Below, in pieces: positions 46,129 to 54,718 of a stretch of 64,000 nucleotides of DNA; positions within the stretch are counted from its first letter, which is position 1, and the number at the start of each line of letters is the position of its first letter. Both the position numbers and the translations under genes were made by a program. The notes under the pieces are model-generated. The model was given only the letters and a program-made list of their open reading frames with translations, ran no database searches and was not told the DNA's origin. Origin of the DNA: Kaistia geumhonensis. GTDB lineage: Bacteria; Pseudomonadota; Alphaproteobacteria; Rhizobiales; Kaistiaceae. The DNA is taken from the NCBI RefSeq assembly GCF_030815145.1, contig NZ_JAUSWJ010000001.1, positions 3,550,001 through 3,614,000 of the forward strand, given 5' to 3'.

Positions 46129-46197
46129 GCCGCGGAGCGTCACACTCGGCACCGGGAACACAAGAACGTCGAACAACGACAAAAGTGGAGGAATGAC

Positions 46198-47238
46198 ATG
46201 ACCAGGACCATGCGTGCGACCCGGATCGGCCTGCTGGCCGGCGCGGCGCTCGTTCTCTCGGCGGCCGGCGCGCTGGCGCAGGGCACCTACACGATCGGCA
46301 TCTCGAACACCGTGCAGGGCAATGGCTGGCGCGAGGAAATGATCTGCGCGATGAAGGCGCAGGCGCTCGCCTCGGGCAAGGTGGCGAAGCTCAACATCGC
46401 CCACCGCAACACCGACGCCGCCGGCCAGTCGGAAGACATCCGCAACCTGATCAGCGCCGGCGTCAACGCGATCGTCGTCAACCCGGCCGATCCCTCGGGC
46501 ATTAATGCCGCCCTCAAGGAAGCGACCGACAAGGGCATCGTCGTGATCGCGGTCGACCAGGCGGTGACCGAGCCTTCGGCCTACATCATCTCGAACAACC
46601 AGGAACAATACGCCTATCTCGGCGCCAAGTGGCTGTTCCAGCAGATGGGCGGCAAGGGCGATGTCGTCTATATGCGCGGCGCCGCCGGCGCTTCGGCCGA
46701 CAGCGACCGCGACAAGGGCTTCAAGAAGGCCCTCGCCGAGTTCCCGGACGTCAAGGTCGCGCAGGAGGTGTTCACCGGCTGGCAGCAGGATCAGGGTAAG
46801 CAGCAGATCCTCGACTTCATCGCCACCGGCACGCCGTTCAACGGCATCTGGACCTCGGGCATCGACAACGTGATCGTTGACGCGCTCGTCGAATCCGGCG
46901 CCACGATGGTGCCGGTCGTGGGTGCCGACAATGCCGGCTTCGTCGGACAGCTCAACAATGTCCAGGGCTTCACCGGCGCGGCGGTCACCAATCCGGGTTC
47001 GATCGGCGCCGCCGGCGTGAAGCTCGCGGTCGACATCCTCGACGGCAAGAAGCCGGAAGAGAAGGTCGTGCTCGTCGAGCCGCAGCTCTGGGAGAATGCG
47101 ACCGCGGAAGGCAAGGCCAAGCTGAAGGCCGCCGCCGATCCGTCGCTGTCGCCGGAATGGCCGGTTTCGATCATGATCCCCGGCTGGACCGACTACACCA
47201 AGGAGCAGATCGTCGCCTGCAAGGGCCCGGGCGAGTAA
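46198..47238 (+). CDS. Sugar ABC transporter substrate-binding protein (RbsB-like)
   Basis: Periplasmic binding protein of 346 residues: signal peptide RIGLLAGAALVLSAAGALA then QGTYTIGISNTVQGNGWREE. Peripla_BP_4 features include NLISAGVNAIVVNPADPSGI near 83, VIAVDQAVTEPSAYIISNN near 117 and VPVVGADNAGFVGQLN near 238. GGAGG is six bases upstream of ATG 46198; an out-of-frame ATG at 46193 lies between. First gene of a four-gene importer for a sugar or polyol. Confidence 0.9.
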   Translation: MTRTMRATRIGLLAGAALVLSAAGALAQGTYTIGISNTVQGNGWREEMICAMKAQALASGKVAKLNIAHRNTDAAGQSEDIRNLISAGVNAIVVNPADPSGINAALKEATDKGIVVIAVDQAVTEPSAYIISNNQEQYAYLGAKWLFQQMGGKGDVVYMRGAAGASADSDRDKGFKKALAEFPDVKVAQEVFTGWQQDQGKQQILDFIATGTPFNGIWTSGIDNVIVDALVESGATMVPVVGADNAGFVGQLNNVQGFTGAAVTNPGSIGAAGVKLAVDILDGKKPEEKVVLVEPQLWENATAEGKAKLKAAADPSLSPEWPVSIMIPGWTDYTKEQIVACKGPGE

Positions 47239-47256
47239 CGCCTCGACGGTGATTGC

Positions 47257-47284
47257 GCGGGGGCGCGGCTTGCCGTGCTCCCGC
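47257..47284 (+). other. Stem-loop between binding-protein and ATPase genes
   Basis: A 12-bp stem (47257-47268 with 47273-47284, two G-U pairs) with a CTTG loop, 19 bp after the binding-protein stop. Its place suggests 3' protection or attenuation so that the binding protein is made in excess over ATPase and permeases. Confidence 0.5.
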
Positions 47285-47309
47285 ATCCCCTGACCCCGAT
47301 CGTGAGGCC

Positions 47310-48833
47310 GTGCGCGCCGTCGTGACGACCGAACCGCTGCTCGACGCCACCGGCGTCGCGAAGAACTATGGCGCCGTGGCGGCGCTGCGCAACGCGTCGC
47401 TGTCGGTCCTGCCGGGCGAAGTGCATGCGCTGATGGGCGCCAATGGCGCCGGCAAGTCGACGCTGGTCAAGATCCTGACCGGCGCGGTTGCGGCCAGCGC
47501 CGGCACGATCCGCATCCGCGGGACCGCGCGGCGCATGCATTCGCCCGCCGAGGCGCGCCGCTCCGGCCTCGTGCCGGTCTACCAGGAACCCTCGCTCATC
47601 CCCGATCTCGACGTCGCGGCCAATCTCCGCCTGACGGGGACCCCGGTCGAGCCGTTCCGCGCCTTTGTCGAGGAGCTCGGCGTTCCCGATCTCGACCTGT
47701 CCGAGACGGCGCGCGACATTCCCCTCGCCATCCTCCGCGTGCTCGATCTCGCCCGCGCGCTCGCCGTCAAGCCGGACGTGCTGCTGCTCGACGAGATGAC
47801 GGCGGCGCTGCCGGCCAACCTTGCCGAGCGCGTGCTCGAGGTCGTGCGCCGCGAGGCGCGCGGCGGCCGCTCCGTGATCTTCATTTCGCACCGTTTCGTC
47901 GAGATCGCCGCGCTCTGCGACCGCGCCACCGTGCTGCGCGACGGCGCCACGGTCGGCGTCGTCGATATCGCGCCGGGCATCGAGGAGCGGATCGTCGAGC
48001 TGATGCTGGGTGCCAAGGTCGAGAAGACCCGCATTGCCGGACCCGACGCCGCAGTGTCGCAGCAGGCCGGCCCGCCGCGCATCGCGGTGCGCAATCTCGC
48101 CGTCGGAACCAAGCTCGCCGACGTCTCCTTCGATCTCGCCAATGGCGAGGTCGCGGGCCTCGTCGCCCTCGAGGGGCAGGGCCAGGACGAGCTCTTCGGC
48201 GTTCTCGCCGGCTCGATCCGACCCTCCGGCGGCACGGTCGAGGTCGACGGCGAGCGCGTCGCCTTCAGCCATCCCGCCGACGCGATCCGGCGCGGCATCG
48301 CCTATGTGCCCGGCGATCGCAGCGAGGCGCTGCTCGGCCATCGCTCGGTGCGCGAGAACATCGCGCTCCCCTTCAGCGCAAGGCTGCGCGACTGGGGACC
48401 GATCAACATGCGGCGCGAGCAGGCGACGGTTGAGAGGGCGATCGAGCGGCTGCAGATCGATACCCGCGCCCAGCGCGAGGTTCTGCGCCTTTCCGGCGGC
48501 AACCAGCAGAAGGTGACGATCGCCCGCTGGGTGGCGGCCGATGCCCGCACCATCCTCTGCTTCGACCCGACGCGCGGCATCGATGTCGGAACGAAGCGCG
48601 AGATCTACCGGCTGCTGCGAGAGCTCGCGGCACAGGGGCATTCGGTCCTCTACTACACCTCCGAACTCGAGGAGGTGCAGCTCGTCTGCGACCGCGCAAT
48701 CGTCATCTTCGGCGGCCGTGTCGTGGACATCCTTCCGGTCGCGATCGCTGACGAGGCGGCGCTGACCCGCGCCGCTTATGGTCTGGCGCGCGAGGCGGAG
48801 AGCGGACCGGCAAACGGAGCGGGGGCGCCGTGA
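47310..48833 (+). CDS. Sugar ABC transporter ATPase (RbsA-like, two NBDs)
   Basis: A 507-residue tandem ATPase. First domain: Walker A LMGANGAGKSTLVKIL near 43, Walker B VLLLDEMTAALP near 157 and degenerate signature. Second domain: degenerate Walker A LVALEGQGQDELF, signature LSGGNQQKVTIARWV near 396, but Walker B reads ILCFDPTRGIDVG, where family members have LDEPTRG: the usual Asp-Glu pair is replaced. Start is uncertain: GTG 47310 (GAGG close upstream), GTG 47322, or TTG 47253 inside the stem-loop. Its stop overlaps the next gene by GTGA. Confidence 0.87.
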   Translation: MRAVVTTEPLLDATGVAKNYGAVAALRNASLSVLPGEVHALMGANGAGKSTLVKILTGAVAASAGTIRIRGTARRMHSPAEARRSGLVPVYQEPSLIPDLDVAANLRLTGTPVEPFRAFVEELGVPDLDLSETARDIPLAILRVLDLARALAVKPDVLLLDEMTAALPANLAERVLEVVRREARGGRSVIFISHRFVEIAALCDRATVLRDGATVGVVDIAPGIEERIVELMLGAKVEKTRIAGPDAAVSQQAGPPRIAVRNLAVGTKLADVSFDLANGEVAGLVALEGQGQDELFGVLAGSIRPSGGTVEVDGERVAFSHPADAIRRGIAYVPGDRSEALLGHRSVRENIALPFSARLRDWGPINMRREQATVERAIERLQIDTRAQREVLRLSGGNQQKVTIARWVAADARTILCFDPTRGIDVGTKREIYRLLRELAAQGHSVLYYTSELEEVQLVCDRAIVIFGGRVVDILPVAIADEAALTRAAYGLAREAESGPANGAGAP

Positions 48834-49804
48834 TCAGAACTCTTCGCCGGCACGCCTGGGTCACCGGCCTCGTCGTCCTGCTCGCGCTGCTCTTCGTCGT
48901 GACGAAGCTGATCCAGCCCGGCTACGGAGCGGCGGATTTCGTCTCGCTGACGCGGGCGGTGCTGCCCTATGCCTTCGCCGTCGCGGCGCAGACGGTGGTG
49001 GTCATCGCCGGCGGCATCGATCTTTCGGTCGCCTCGATGATGGCGCTGACCAGCGTCACCGCCGCCGTCATGATGGCGGGGGCGAGCGAGGAATACGCGC
49101 TCTTCGTCGTGCCGTTCGTGCTGCTGATGGGCTTTTGCCTCGGCGCCCTCAACGGCATCCTCATCGTCGTCAGCCGCGTGCCGGACATCGTCGTGACGCT
49201 GGCGACCTTGTTCATGCTGCAGGGCGCGGCGCTGCTGGTCCTGAACGCGCCCGGCGGCGGGGCGGCGGAATGGCTGAAGGCCCTCGTCATCGGCCCGGTG
49301 CCGATCCCGTTCCTGCCGGATTCCGTCGACGCCTATCTGCCCAAGGCGCTGCTTCTCCTCGTCGTCTGCCTCGCCGTCGTCTGGATTCCGCTCAAGCGCT
49401 CGAGGACCGGCCTGTCGCTCTATGCGATCGGCTCCTCCGAACTCGCCGCCTTCCGCAGCGGCGTTCCGGTGGCCCGCACCAAGATCCTCGCCTATGCGCT
49501 GTCCGGCCTGTTCGGCGCCATGGGCGGCCTCTCGCTCACCATGAGCACCGGCATCGGTGCGCCGATCCCCGGACCCTATCTCCTCGCCTCGGTGGCGGCG
49601 GTGGTGCTCGGCGGCGTTACGCTCGGCGGCGGACGCGGCGGGTTGCTCGGCCCGATCGTCGCCGTCTTCGTGCTGCGCCTCGTGCGCACCGATCTGACGC
49701 TGCTCGCCGTCGACCCGAACGTCACCACCATCATCGAGGGCGTCATCATGGTCATCGTCGTGATGCTCGGCGCCTTCCTCGCGATGCGGGAAAAGAGATC
49801 ATGA
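48830..49804 (+). CDS. Sugar ABC transporter permease 1 (RbsC-like)
   Basis: A 324-residue BPD_transp_2 permease with about nine hydrophobic segments. Motifs include VVVIAGGIDLSVASMMALTS near 58 and SRVPDIVVTLATLFMLQGAA near 116. GTG start 48830 overlaps the ATPase stop, and its own stop overlaps the next permease start by ATGA. Two distinct permeases in one operon suggest a heterodimeric channel, as in AraH/XylH-like systems of rhizobia. Confidence 0.9.
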   Translation: MIRTLRRHAWVTGLVVLLALLFVVTKLIQPGYGAADFVSLTRAVLPYAFAVAAQTVVVIAGGIDLSVASMMALTSVTAAVMMAGASEEYALFVVPFVLLMGFCLGALNGILIVVSRVPDIVVTLATLFMLQGAALLVLNAPGGGAAEWLKALVIGPVPIPFLPDSVDAYLPKALLLLVVCLAVVWIPLKRSRTGLSLYAIGSSELAAFRSGVPVARTKILAYALSGLFGAMGGLSLTMSTGIGAPIPGPYLLASVAAVVLGGVTLGGGRGGLLGPIVAVFVLRLVRTDLTLLAVDPNVTTIIEGVIMVIVVMLGAFLAMREKRS

Positions 49805-50790
49805 GCGACAGCGCGACCGCCGCCGTCCCGCCTCAGCCGTTCGGACGCCGCCTGAAGCGGCTGATGAGCGACCAGCCGCTGATCCCGCTCATCCTGCTGC
49901 TGGTTGCGCTCGTCGTCGCCCTGCAGATATTGCGGCCCGGCATCGTCAACCCGGCCTGGATCGCGACGACCATCAAGTTCGCCATCCCGCTCGCCATCTT
50001 CGCCGGCTGCCAGACCATGGCCATGCTGACCGGCGGCATCGATCTCTCGGTCGGCACCGTGGCGACCATGGCGGCGTTCATCGTGGCGACGCAAGGCGTC
50101 TATCACGATCCCGCCGTCGCCATCGCCATCGCGCTGACGCCGGCGCTCGTCATCGGCCTCGCCAACGGCATCGGCATCGGCGTCTTTCGCGTGCATCCGC
50201 TGATCATGACGCTCGGCACCGGCCTGATCGGCACCGGCTTCCTGCAGGTCTACCAGCGGACCGTGATCGCGACCGGCACGGCGGTCCCGCCAGGCCTCGC
50301 CTGGCTCGGGACGGGGCTGACCTGGGGCATCCCCAACGCGCTGCTCCTGTTCATTCCCGCCGCCGCGTTCATCCTGTTCCTGCTCAACCGCACCGGCTTC
50401 GGCCGGCTGCTCTATGCCGTCGGCGACAACGAGCGCGCCGCGAAACTCTCCGGCGTGCAGTACTGGCAGGTCATCCTCGTTCTCTATGTCCTCTGCAGCC
50501 TGCTCGCGGGCATCGCGGGGCTTCTCTATATCGGCCTGATCAAGTCCGCCTCGCTGTCGCTGGCCGAGCCGCTGGTGCTGCCCTCCGTCGCCGCCGCCGT
50601 CATCGGCGGGACGTCGATCTTCGGCGGGCGCGGCGGCTATCTCGGCTCGATCGTCGGCGCGCTCATCCTGCGCGTCCTGATCACGCTGCTCACGATCCTG
50701 CAGATGCCGGAGGGGGCGCGGCAGATCCTGTTCGGCGTCATCGTGCTCGGCGTCACGGCCGCCTATCTCAGGATCATCGAGGACCGCTGA
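49801..50790 (+). CDS. Sugar ABC transporter permease 2 (RbsC-like)
   Basis: A 329-residue BPD_transp_2 permease starting with a 25-residue cytoplasmic tail. Motifs are MLTGGIDLSVGTVATMAAFI near 75 and RVHPLIMTLGTGLIGTGFLQ near 130, plus GGTSIFGGRGGYLGSIVGAL near 269. It partners with permease 1. The Gfo/Idh/MocA genes follow 28 bp later in the same direction. Confidence 0.9.
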   Translation: MSDSATAAVPPQPFGRRLKRLMSDQPLIPLILLLVALVVALQILRPGIVNPAWIATTIKFAIPLAIFAGCQTMAMLTGGIDLSVGTVATMAAFIVATQGVYHDPAVAIAIALTPALVIGLANGIGIGVFRVHPLIMTLGTGLIGTGFLQVYQRTVIATGTAVPPGLAWLGTGLTWGIPNALLLFIPAAAFILFLLNRTGFGRLLYAVGDNERAAKLSGVQYWQVILVLYVLCSLLAGIAGLLYIGLIKSASLSLAEPLVLPSVAAAVIGGTSIFGGRGGYLGSIVGALILRVLITLLTILQMPEGARQILFGVIVLGVTAAYLRIIEDR

Positions 50791-50818
50791 AGAACGGTCG
50801 CGAAGGGAGGAAACCACC

Positions 50819-51913
50819 ATGGAGCGCAAGAGCCCGGCGCGGAAATGGCGCGTCGCCGGCATCAATTTCGACCATATGCATATGGGCGACCTGCTGCGCG
50901 AGGTCTTCGAGCATCCGGATGCGGAGATCGCGGGGATCTGCGATGCCGATCCGGCGCGGATGACGGGCGCCATCGAGGCCTTCCATATCCCCAAGGATCG
51001 CGTTTTCACCTCCGTCGCGAGCCTGATGGCGAAGGCGGAGCCGGATTTCGTCATCCTCTGCCCCGCGACGGCCGATCATGCCCGCGCGGTCGAGGAGGTG
51101 GCGCCCTATGGCAAGCCGATCCTTCTCGAAAAGCCCTTCGCCGCCTCGCTCGCCGACGCCGACCGCATGATCGCCGCGACCGGGGCCGGCGGCGGCCGTC
51201 TCGCGATCAACTGGCCGCTCGCCTGGTATCCGCCGCATGTCACGGCCAAGCGGCTGATCGACCAGGGCGTGATCGGCGATCTCCTCGAAGTGCATTTCTA
51301 CGACGGCAATCGCGGCCCGCTCTATCATCTCGCCGACAAGGTCGAGGTCTCCGACGCCGAGGTGAAGGCGGCCAAGCCGACCTCCTGGTGGTACAAACGC
51401 GCCTCGGGCGGCGGGAGCCTGCTCGACTATCTCGGCTACGGGGCGACGCTCGGCACCTGGTACATGAACGGTCGTGCGCCGCTCACCGTCACGAGCGTCG
51501 TCGACCGGCCGGCCGGGCTCGAGGTCGACGAGCATTCGATCACGGTTCTGCGCTACGAGAGCGGGCTTTCCAGGCTCGAGACGCGATGGGGCACGTTCAC
51601 TGATCCGTGGACCCTGCAGCCGCAGCCGAAATGCGGCTTCGTCCTGGTCGGCACCGACGGCACCATTTCCAGCTACGACTACGAGCATCACCTGCATCTC
51701 CAGACGCGCCAGCACCCGGCCATCCACCCGGTCCCGGTCGACACGCTGCATGCGCCGCATCGCAAGCCCGTCGAATATGTGATCGCGCGCTGGGGGGCCG
51801 GGCTCGATGTCGAAGGGCCGCTGTCGCCGGCGCTCTGCCGGATCGGCCAGCGCATCGTCGACACCGCCTATCGGTCGGCCGAGGAAGGCCGGACGCTCGA
51901 ACTCCTGCCGTGA
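50819..51913 (+). CDS. Gfo/Idh/MocA-family oxidoreductase
   Basis: A 364-residue dehydrogenase-family protein with an unusual N-terminal motif: the Rossmann GxGxxG is replaced by WRVAGINFDHMHMGDLLREV, which keeps the fold pattern but has few glycines. The catalytic motif LLEKPFAASLADAD is near 102. INWPLAWYPPHVTAKRLIDQ and SWWYKRASGGGSLLDYLGYG follow. GAAGGGAGG lies upstream of ATG 50819. It is in the polyol importer operon and probably oxidises or epimerises the cargo. Nucleotide binding may be altered. Confidence 0.84.
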   Translation: MERKSPARKWRVAGINFDHMHMGDLLREVFEHPDAEIAGICDADPARMTGAIEAFHIPKDRVFTSVASLMAKAEPDFVILCPATADHARAVEEVAPYGKPILLEKPFAASLADADRMIAATGAGGGRLAINWPLAWYPPHVTAKRLIDQGVIGDLLEVHFYDGNRGPLYHLADKVEVSDAEVKAAKPTSWWYKRASGGGSLLDYLGYGATLGTWYMNGRAPLTVTSVVDRPAGLEVDEHSITVLRYESGLSRLETRWGTFTDPWTLQPQPKCGFVLVGTDGTISSYDYEHHLHLQTRQHPAIHPVPVDTLHAPHRKPVEYVIARWGAGLDVEGPLSPALCRIGQRIVDTAYRSAEEGRTLELLP

Positions 51914-51923
51914 AGGGCCTTGC

Positions 51924-53036
51924 ATGAGCACCGCTGCCGACAGCCAGCCGGAAGGCATGCCCTCCGAGGACGCCTATGCGCTGGTTTCGCGCGAGGCCGC
52001 CGAGGTCGAGGCGCCCGTCATCGACTTCCGTCCGCCGATGCCGAAGGACCGGTCGATCCCCATCGGCCTCGTCGGGGCCGGCGGCATCAGCTTCGCCCAT
52101 CTCGACGCCTACAGGCGGCACGGGCTCAACGTGGTCGCGATCGCCGACCGCCATCTCGACCGGGCGAAGGCCCGGCGCGACCAGCATTTCCCGGAGGCGC
52201 TGGCGACCGACGACATCGCCGCCGTGATCGCGGATCCGTCGATCCGCGTCCTCGACCTGACGCCGCATCCCGAAAGCAGGGCGCCGCTCATCCGCGATGC
52301 GCTCGAGGCGGGCAAGCATGTACTGTCGCAGAAGCCCTTCGTGCATGATCTTGCGCTCGGCGAGCAGCTCGCCGATCTCGCCGATGCCAGGGGGCTCCAC
52401 CTCGCGGTCAACCAGAACGGCCGCTGGTCACCGCATATGGCCTGGATGCGCGAGGCGGTGGCGCGCGGCCTCGTCGGCACGGTCACCTCGGTGCATGTCT
52501 CGATCCAGTGGGATCACAGCTGGGTCGCCGGCACGCCCTTCGACGCGATGGACGACCTGATCCTTGAGGATTTCGGCATCCACTGGTTCGATTTCCTCGT
52601 CAGCGTGATCGGCCCGGGAGCGCGATCCGTCTATGCGATCGCCGGCCGGGCCGAGGGGCAGTCGGCGCGCGCGCCGCTGCTCGGCTCGGCGCTCGTCGCC
52701 TTCGACGGCGGCCAGGCCTCGCTGGTCTTCGACGGCGCCACCCGCTTCGGCTCCGCCGACGGCACGGTGATCACCGGCACGGCCGGCACGCTGCGCAGCG
52801 AGGGGCCCGATCTCGGTCGCCAGACCGTGACCCTCCACACCGAGGCGGGGGTGGCGCGGCCGGCGCTGGAGGGAACCTGGTTCAACGACGGCTTCGCCGG
52901 CACCATGGGTGCGCTGCTCGTGGCCATCGAGACGGGGCAGCCGCCGATCCACGCCGCCAGGGCCAATCTCGCCTCGTTGAGGCTCGGCCACGCGGCGATC
53001 GAGAGCGTCCGGCGCGGCCAGCCCGTCCGCCTTTAA
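51924..53036 (+). CDS. Gfo/Idh/MocA-family oxidoreductase
   Basis: A 370-residue dehydrogenase: a 45-residue N-terminal extension (EDAYALVSREAAEVEAPVID), Rossmann motif IGLVGAGGISFAHLDAYRRH near 47, catalytic motif LSQKPFVHDLALG near 133 (SQKP where many relatives have SEKP or CEKP), then ILEDFGIHWFDFLVS near 213. It begins 10 bp after the previous Gfo gene, with AAGGG upstream of ATG 51924. The two adjacent, divergent paralogues may carry out consecutive oxidation and reduction steps on a cyclic polyol or sugar. Confidence 0.86.
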   Translation: MSTAADSQPEGMPSEDAYALVSREAAEVEAPVIDFRPPMPKDRSIPIGLVGAGGISFAHLDAYRRHGLNVVAIADRHLDRAKARRDQHFPEALATDDIAAVIADPSIRVLDLTPHPESRAPLIRDALEAGKHVLSQKPFVHDLALGEQLADLADARGLHLAVNQNGRWSPHMAWMREAVARGLVGTVTSVHVSIQWDHSWVAGTPFDAMDDLILEDFGIHWFDFLVSVIGPGARSVYAIAGRAEGQSARAPLLGSALVAFDGGQASLVFDGATRFGSADGTVITGTAGTLRSEGPDLGRQTVTLHTEAGVARPALEGTWFNDGFAGTMGALLVAIETGQPPIHAARANLASLRLGHAAIESVRRGQPVRL

Positions 53037-53166
53037 AACGATTTCTGCCGGCGGTCTTGCGCTGCGCCGGCGCGGCCTTAGCTTTGAGAAAAAGCGCGGC
53101 TGCGCCCTGCGGCCGGACCGCGCCCCTCAGCCGCCGCGGCGACGGGGTGGATTGGCAGAGAGTGAG

Positions 53167-54075
53167 ATGAACCTTCCGAACGCGTTGAAATCCATCGTCG
53201 GCATTCATGCCTTCATTCCCGAGGACGGCTTCACCGCCGAAACGCTCGGCACGGAGCGCGCCGGCAGCGGCGTCGTGATCGGCGAGGGGCTGGTCCTCAC
53301 CATCGGCTATCTGATCACGGAGGCGGATCGGCTGTGGCTTCGGACCTCCGACGGGCGCGTCGTGCAGGGCCATGCGCTGGCCTATGACCAGGAGACGGGG
53401 TTCGGGCTCGTCCAGTCGCTCGGGCGGCTCGACCTGCCGGCACTCGATCTCGGCCGTGCCAGCGAGATCCGGCTCGGCGATCCCGTCGTTCTGGCCGGGG
53501 GCGAGGCCGGACAGTATGTCCGCGCCAGCGTCGTCGCCAAGCAGGAATTCGCCGGATACTGGGAATATCTGCTCGACGAGGCGCTGTTCACATCGCCGCC
53601 GCACCCCGTCTGGGGCGGCGCCGGTCTCCTCTCGGAGGATGGTCGGCTGATCGGCATCGGCTCGCTGCTCGTGCAGCAGATGACGGAGGAGGGCGAGACG
53701 CGCGACGCCAACATGATCGTGCCGATCGACCTCTTGCCGCCGATCCTCGACGATCTTCTCGCCTATGGCCAGGTCAGGCGGCCGGCACGGCCCTGGCTCG
53801 GCATGTTCTCGGCCGACAGCGAGGATGGCATCGCCGTGGTCAGCCTCTCCGATGGCGGCCCGGCCGCGCTCGCCGGCATCCGGCCGGGAGACCAGATCGA
53901 GGCCGTGGGCGGCCAGGCGGTCGGCACGCTCGCGCAGTTCTACCGTACGCTCTGGAGTCTTGGTCCCGCCGGCACCGAGATCGCCCTCGATATCCGCCGC
54001 GACGGCCGGGAGCGGACGATCCGTGTCACCTCCGCCGATCGCGCCGACTTCCTCAAGAAGCCGCGCCTTCACTGA
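53167..54075 (+). CDS. HtrA-like S1C/PDZ protein without a recognisable catalytic triad
   Basis: About 302 residues: a trypsin-like barrel (AGSGVVIGEGLVLTIGYLIT; RLGDPVVLAGG) and a C-terminal PDZ domain (RPWLGMFSADSEDGIAVVSL; GGPAALAGIRPGDQIEAVGG). Where HtrA proteases have LTNxHV the protein has LTIGYLI, where they have GNSGGPL it has WGGAGLL, and the DLAVL segment reads TGFGLV. All three triad positions appear changed, so it is probably a binding or chaperone-like protein. No signal peptide is seen, unlike DegP. ATG 53167 is preferred over TTG 53152. A hairpin terminator follows. Confidence 0.75.
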   Translation: MNLPNALKSIVGIHAFIPEDGFTAETLGTERAGSGVVIGEGLVLTIGYLITEADRLWLRTSDGRVVQGHALAYDQETGFGLVQSLGRLDLPALDLGRASEIRLGDPVVLAGGEAGQYVRASVVAKQEFAGYWEYLLDEALFTSPPHPVWGGAGLLSEDGRLIGIGSLLVQQMTEEGETRDANMIVPIDLLPPILDDLLAYGQVRRPARPWLGMFSADSEDGIAVVSLSDGGPAALAGIRPGDQIEAVGGQAVGTLAQFYRTLWSLGPAGTEIALDIRRDGRERTIRVTSADRADFLKKPRLH

Positions 54076-54152
54076 AGGGGGGCCTCCCGAACCTTCGCGC
54101 TATCGGCCAAATTCTCACAGTCTGTCAGGAAGAGCCACCCCATCGGCCTCGG

Positions 54153-54184
54153 CCGCCGAATAACAGGGTTCGGCGGGGCTTTTG
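54153..54184 (+). terminator. Rho-independent-type terminator
   Basis: CCGCCGAA (54153-54160) and TTCGGCGG (54169-54176) form a perfect 8-bp stem with an 8-base loop, followed by GGCTTTTG. It ends the HtrA-like transcript and insulates the PqqD-GT-kinase cluster. Confidence 0.72.
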
Positions 54185-54198
54185 AAGTCTGGCTAATA

Positions 54199-54228
54199 TT
54201 GACGGCCGAGTTGAGCCTGCCCTAGATG
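54199..54228 (+). promoter_or_regulatory. Tentative promoter of the PqqD-GT2-kinase cluster
   Basis: TTGACG (54199-54204), 18 bp, TAGATG (54223-54228). The -35 is good, the -10 weak. It would start transcription near 54235, between the terminator and the GGGGGGAAG ribosome binding site of the PqqD-like gene, supporting ATG 54262 as its start. Confidence 0.35.
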
Positions 54229-54261
54229 ACTCGACCAGTGTGTGCCTCGTGGGGGGGAAGA

Positions 54262-54696
54262 ATGGCCGATTCGGGCGCTTATCGCGTCAATGAGCCGAAG
54301 GTGGTCAGCGAGACGCTGGACGGCGAAACGATCGCCATCGATCTCGAAAGCGGCAGTTATTTCAGCATGAACCCTGCGGCTTCGGTCGTCTGGAATCTCA
54401 TCCTCGCTGGATACCCGTCCGCCGCCTTTGCGGGGGTCGTCGCTGCCCATTTCGACGTTGCCGCCGAGGACGCCGCGTCCGATATCGCGACATTCGTCGA
54501 GACCCTCGTCCGTGACCGTCTCGTCATCGCCGCCGAGCCGACCGCCGCGGCCGAGACGCCGCCCGCCGGGGTAGAGGCGCGGCTTCCCTATGCATCGCCG
54601 TCCGTCGAGCGTTTCGACGACATGCAGGAACTGCTGCTCGCCGACCCGATCCATGACGTGACGCTCGCCGGCTGGCCCCACCTGCCACCGTCCTGA
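54262..54696 (+). CDS. PqqD-like RRE protein with conserved-looking C-terminal tail
   Basis: A 144-residue protein. Residues about 8-90 match the PqqD/RRE fold: YRVNEPKVVSETLDGETIAI, LESGSYFSMNPAASVVWNLI, then a helical part ending FVETLVRDRLVI. This fold binds peptide leaders in RiPP pathways. A linker leads to a tail (about residues 109-144) containing PYASPSVERFDDMQELLLAD and PIHDVTLAGWP. The tail resembles motifs I recall from PqqD-family proteins of HprK-associated clusters. It has no Cys but several Ser, Thr and Tyr. ATG 54262 with GGGGGGAAG upstream is preferred over ATG 54226. First gene of a five-gene operon. Confidence 0.78.
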   Translation: MADSGAYRVNEPKVVSETLDGETIAIDLESGSYFSMNPAASVVWNLILAGYPSAAFAGVVAAHFDVAAEDAASDIATFVETLVRDRLVIAAEPTAAAETPPAGVEARLPYASPSVERFDDMQELLLADPIHDVTLAGWPHLPPS

Positions 54697-54718
54697 GCCT
54701 TCGGCCGAGGAGCGCGCC

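Noticed and set aside
53037-53166. GC-rich 130-bp gap before the HtrA-like gene as a possible small gene or promoter
   Set aside because: No frame with a plausible start and ribosome binding site, and no convincing -35/-10 pair.
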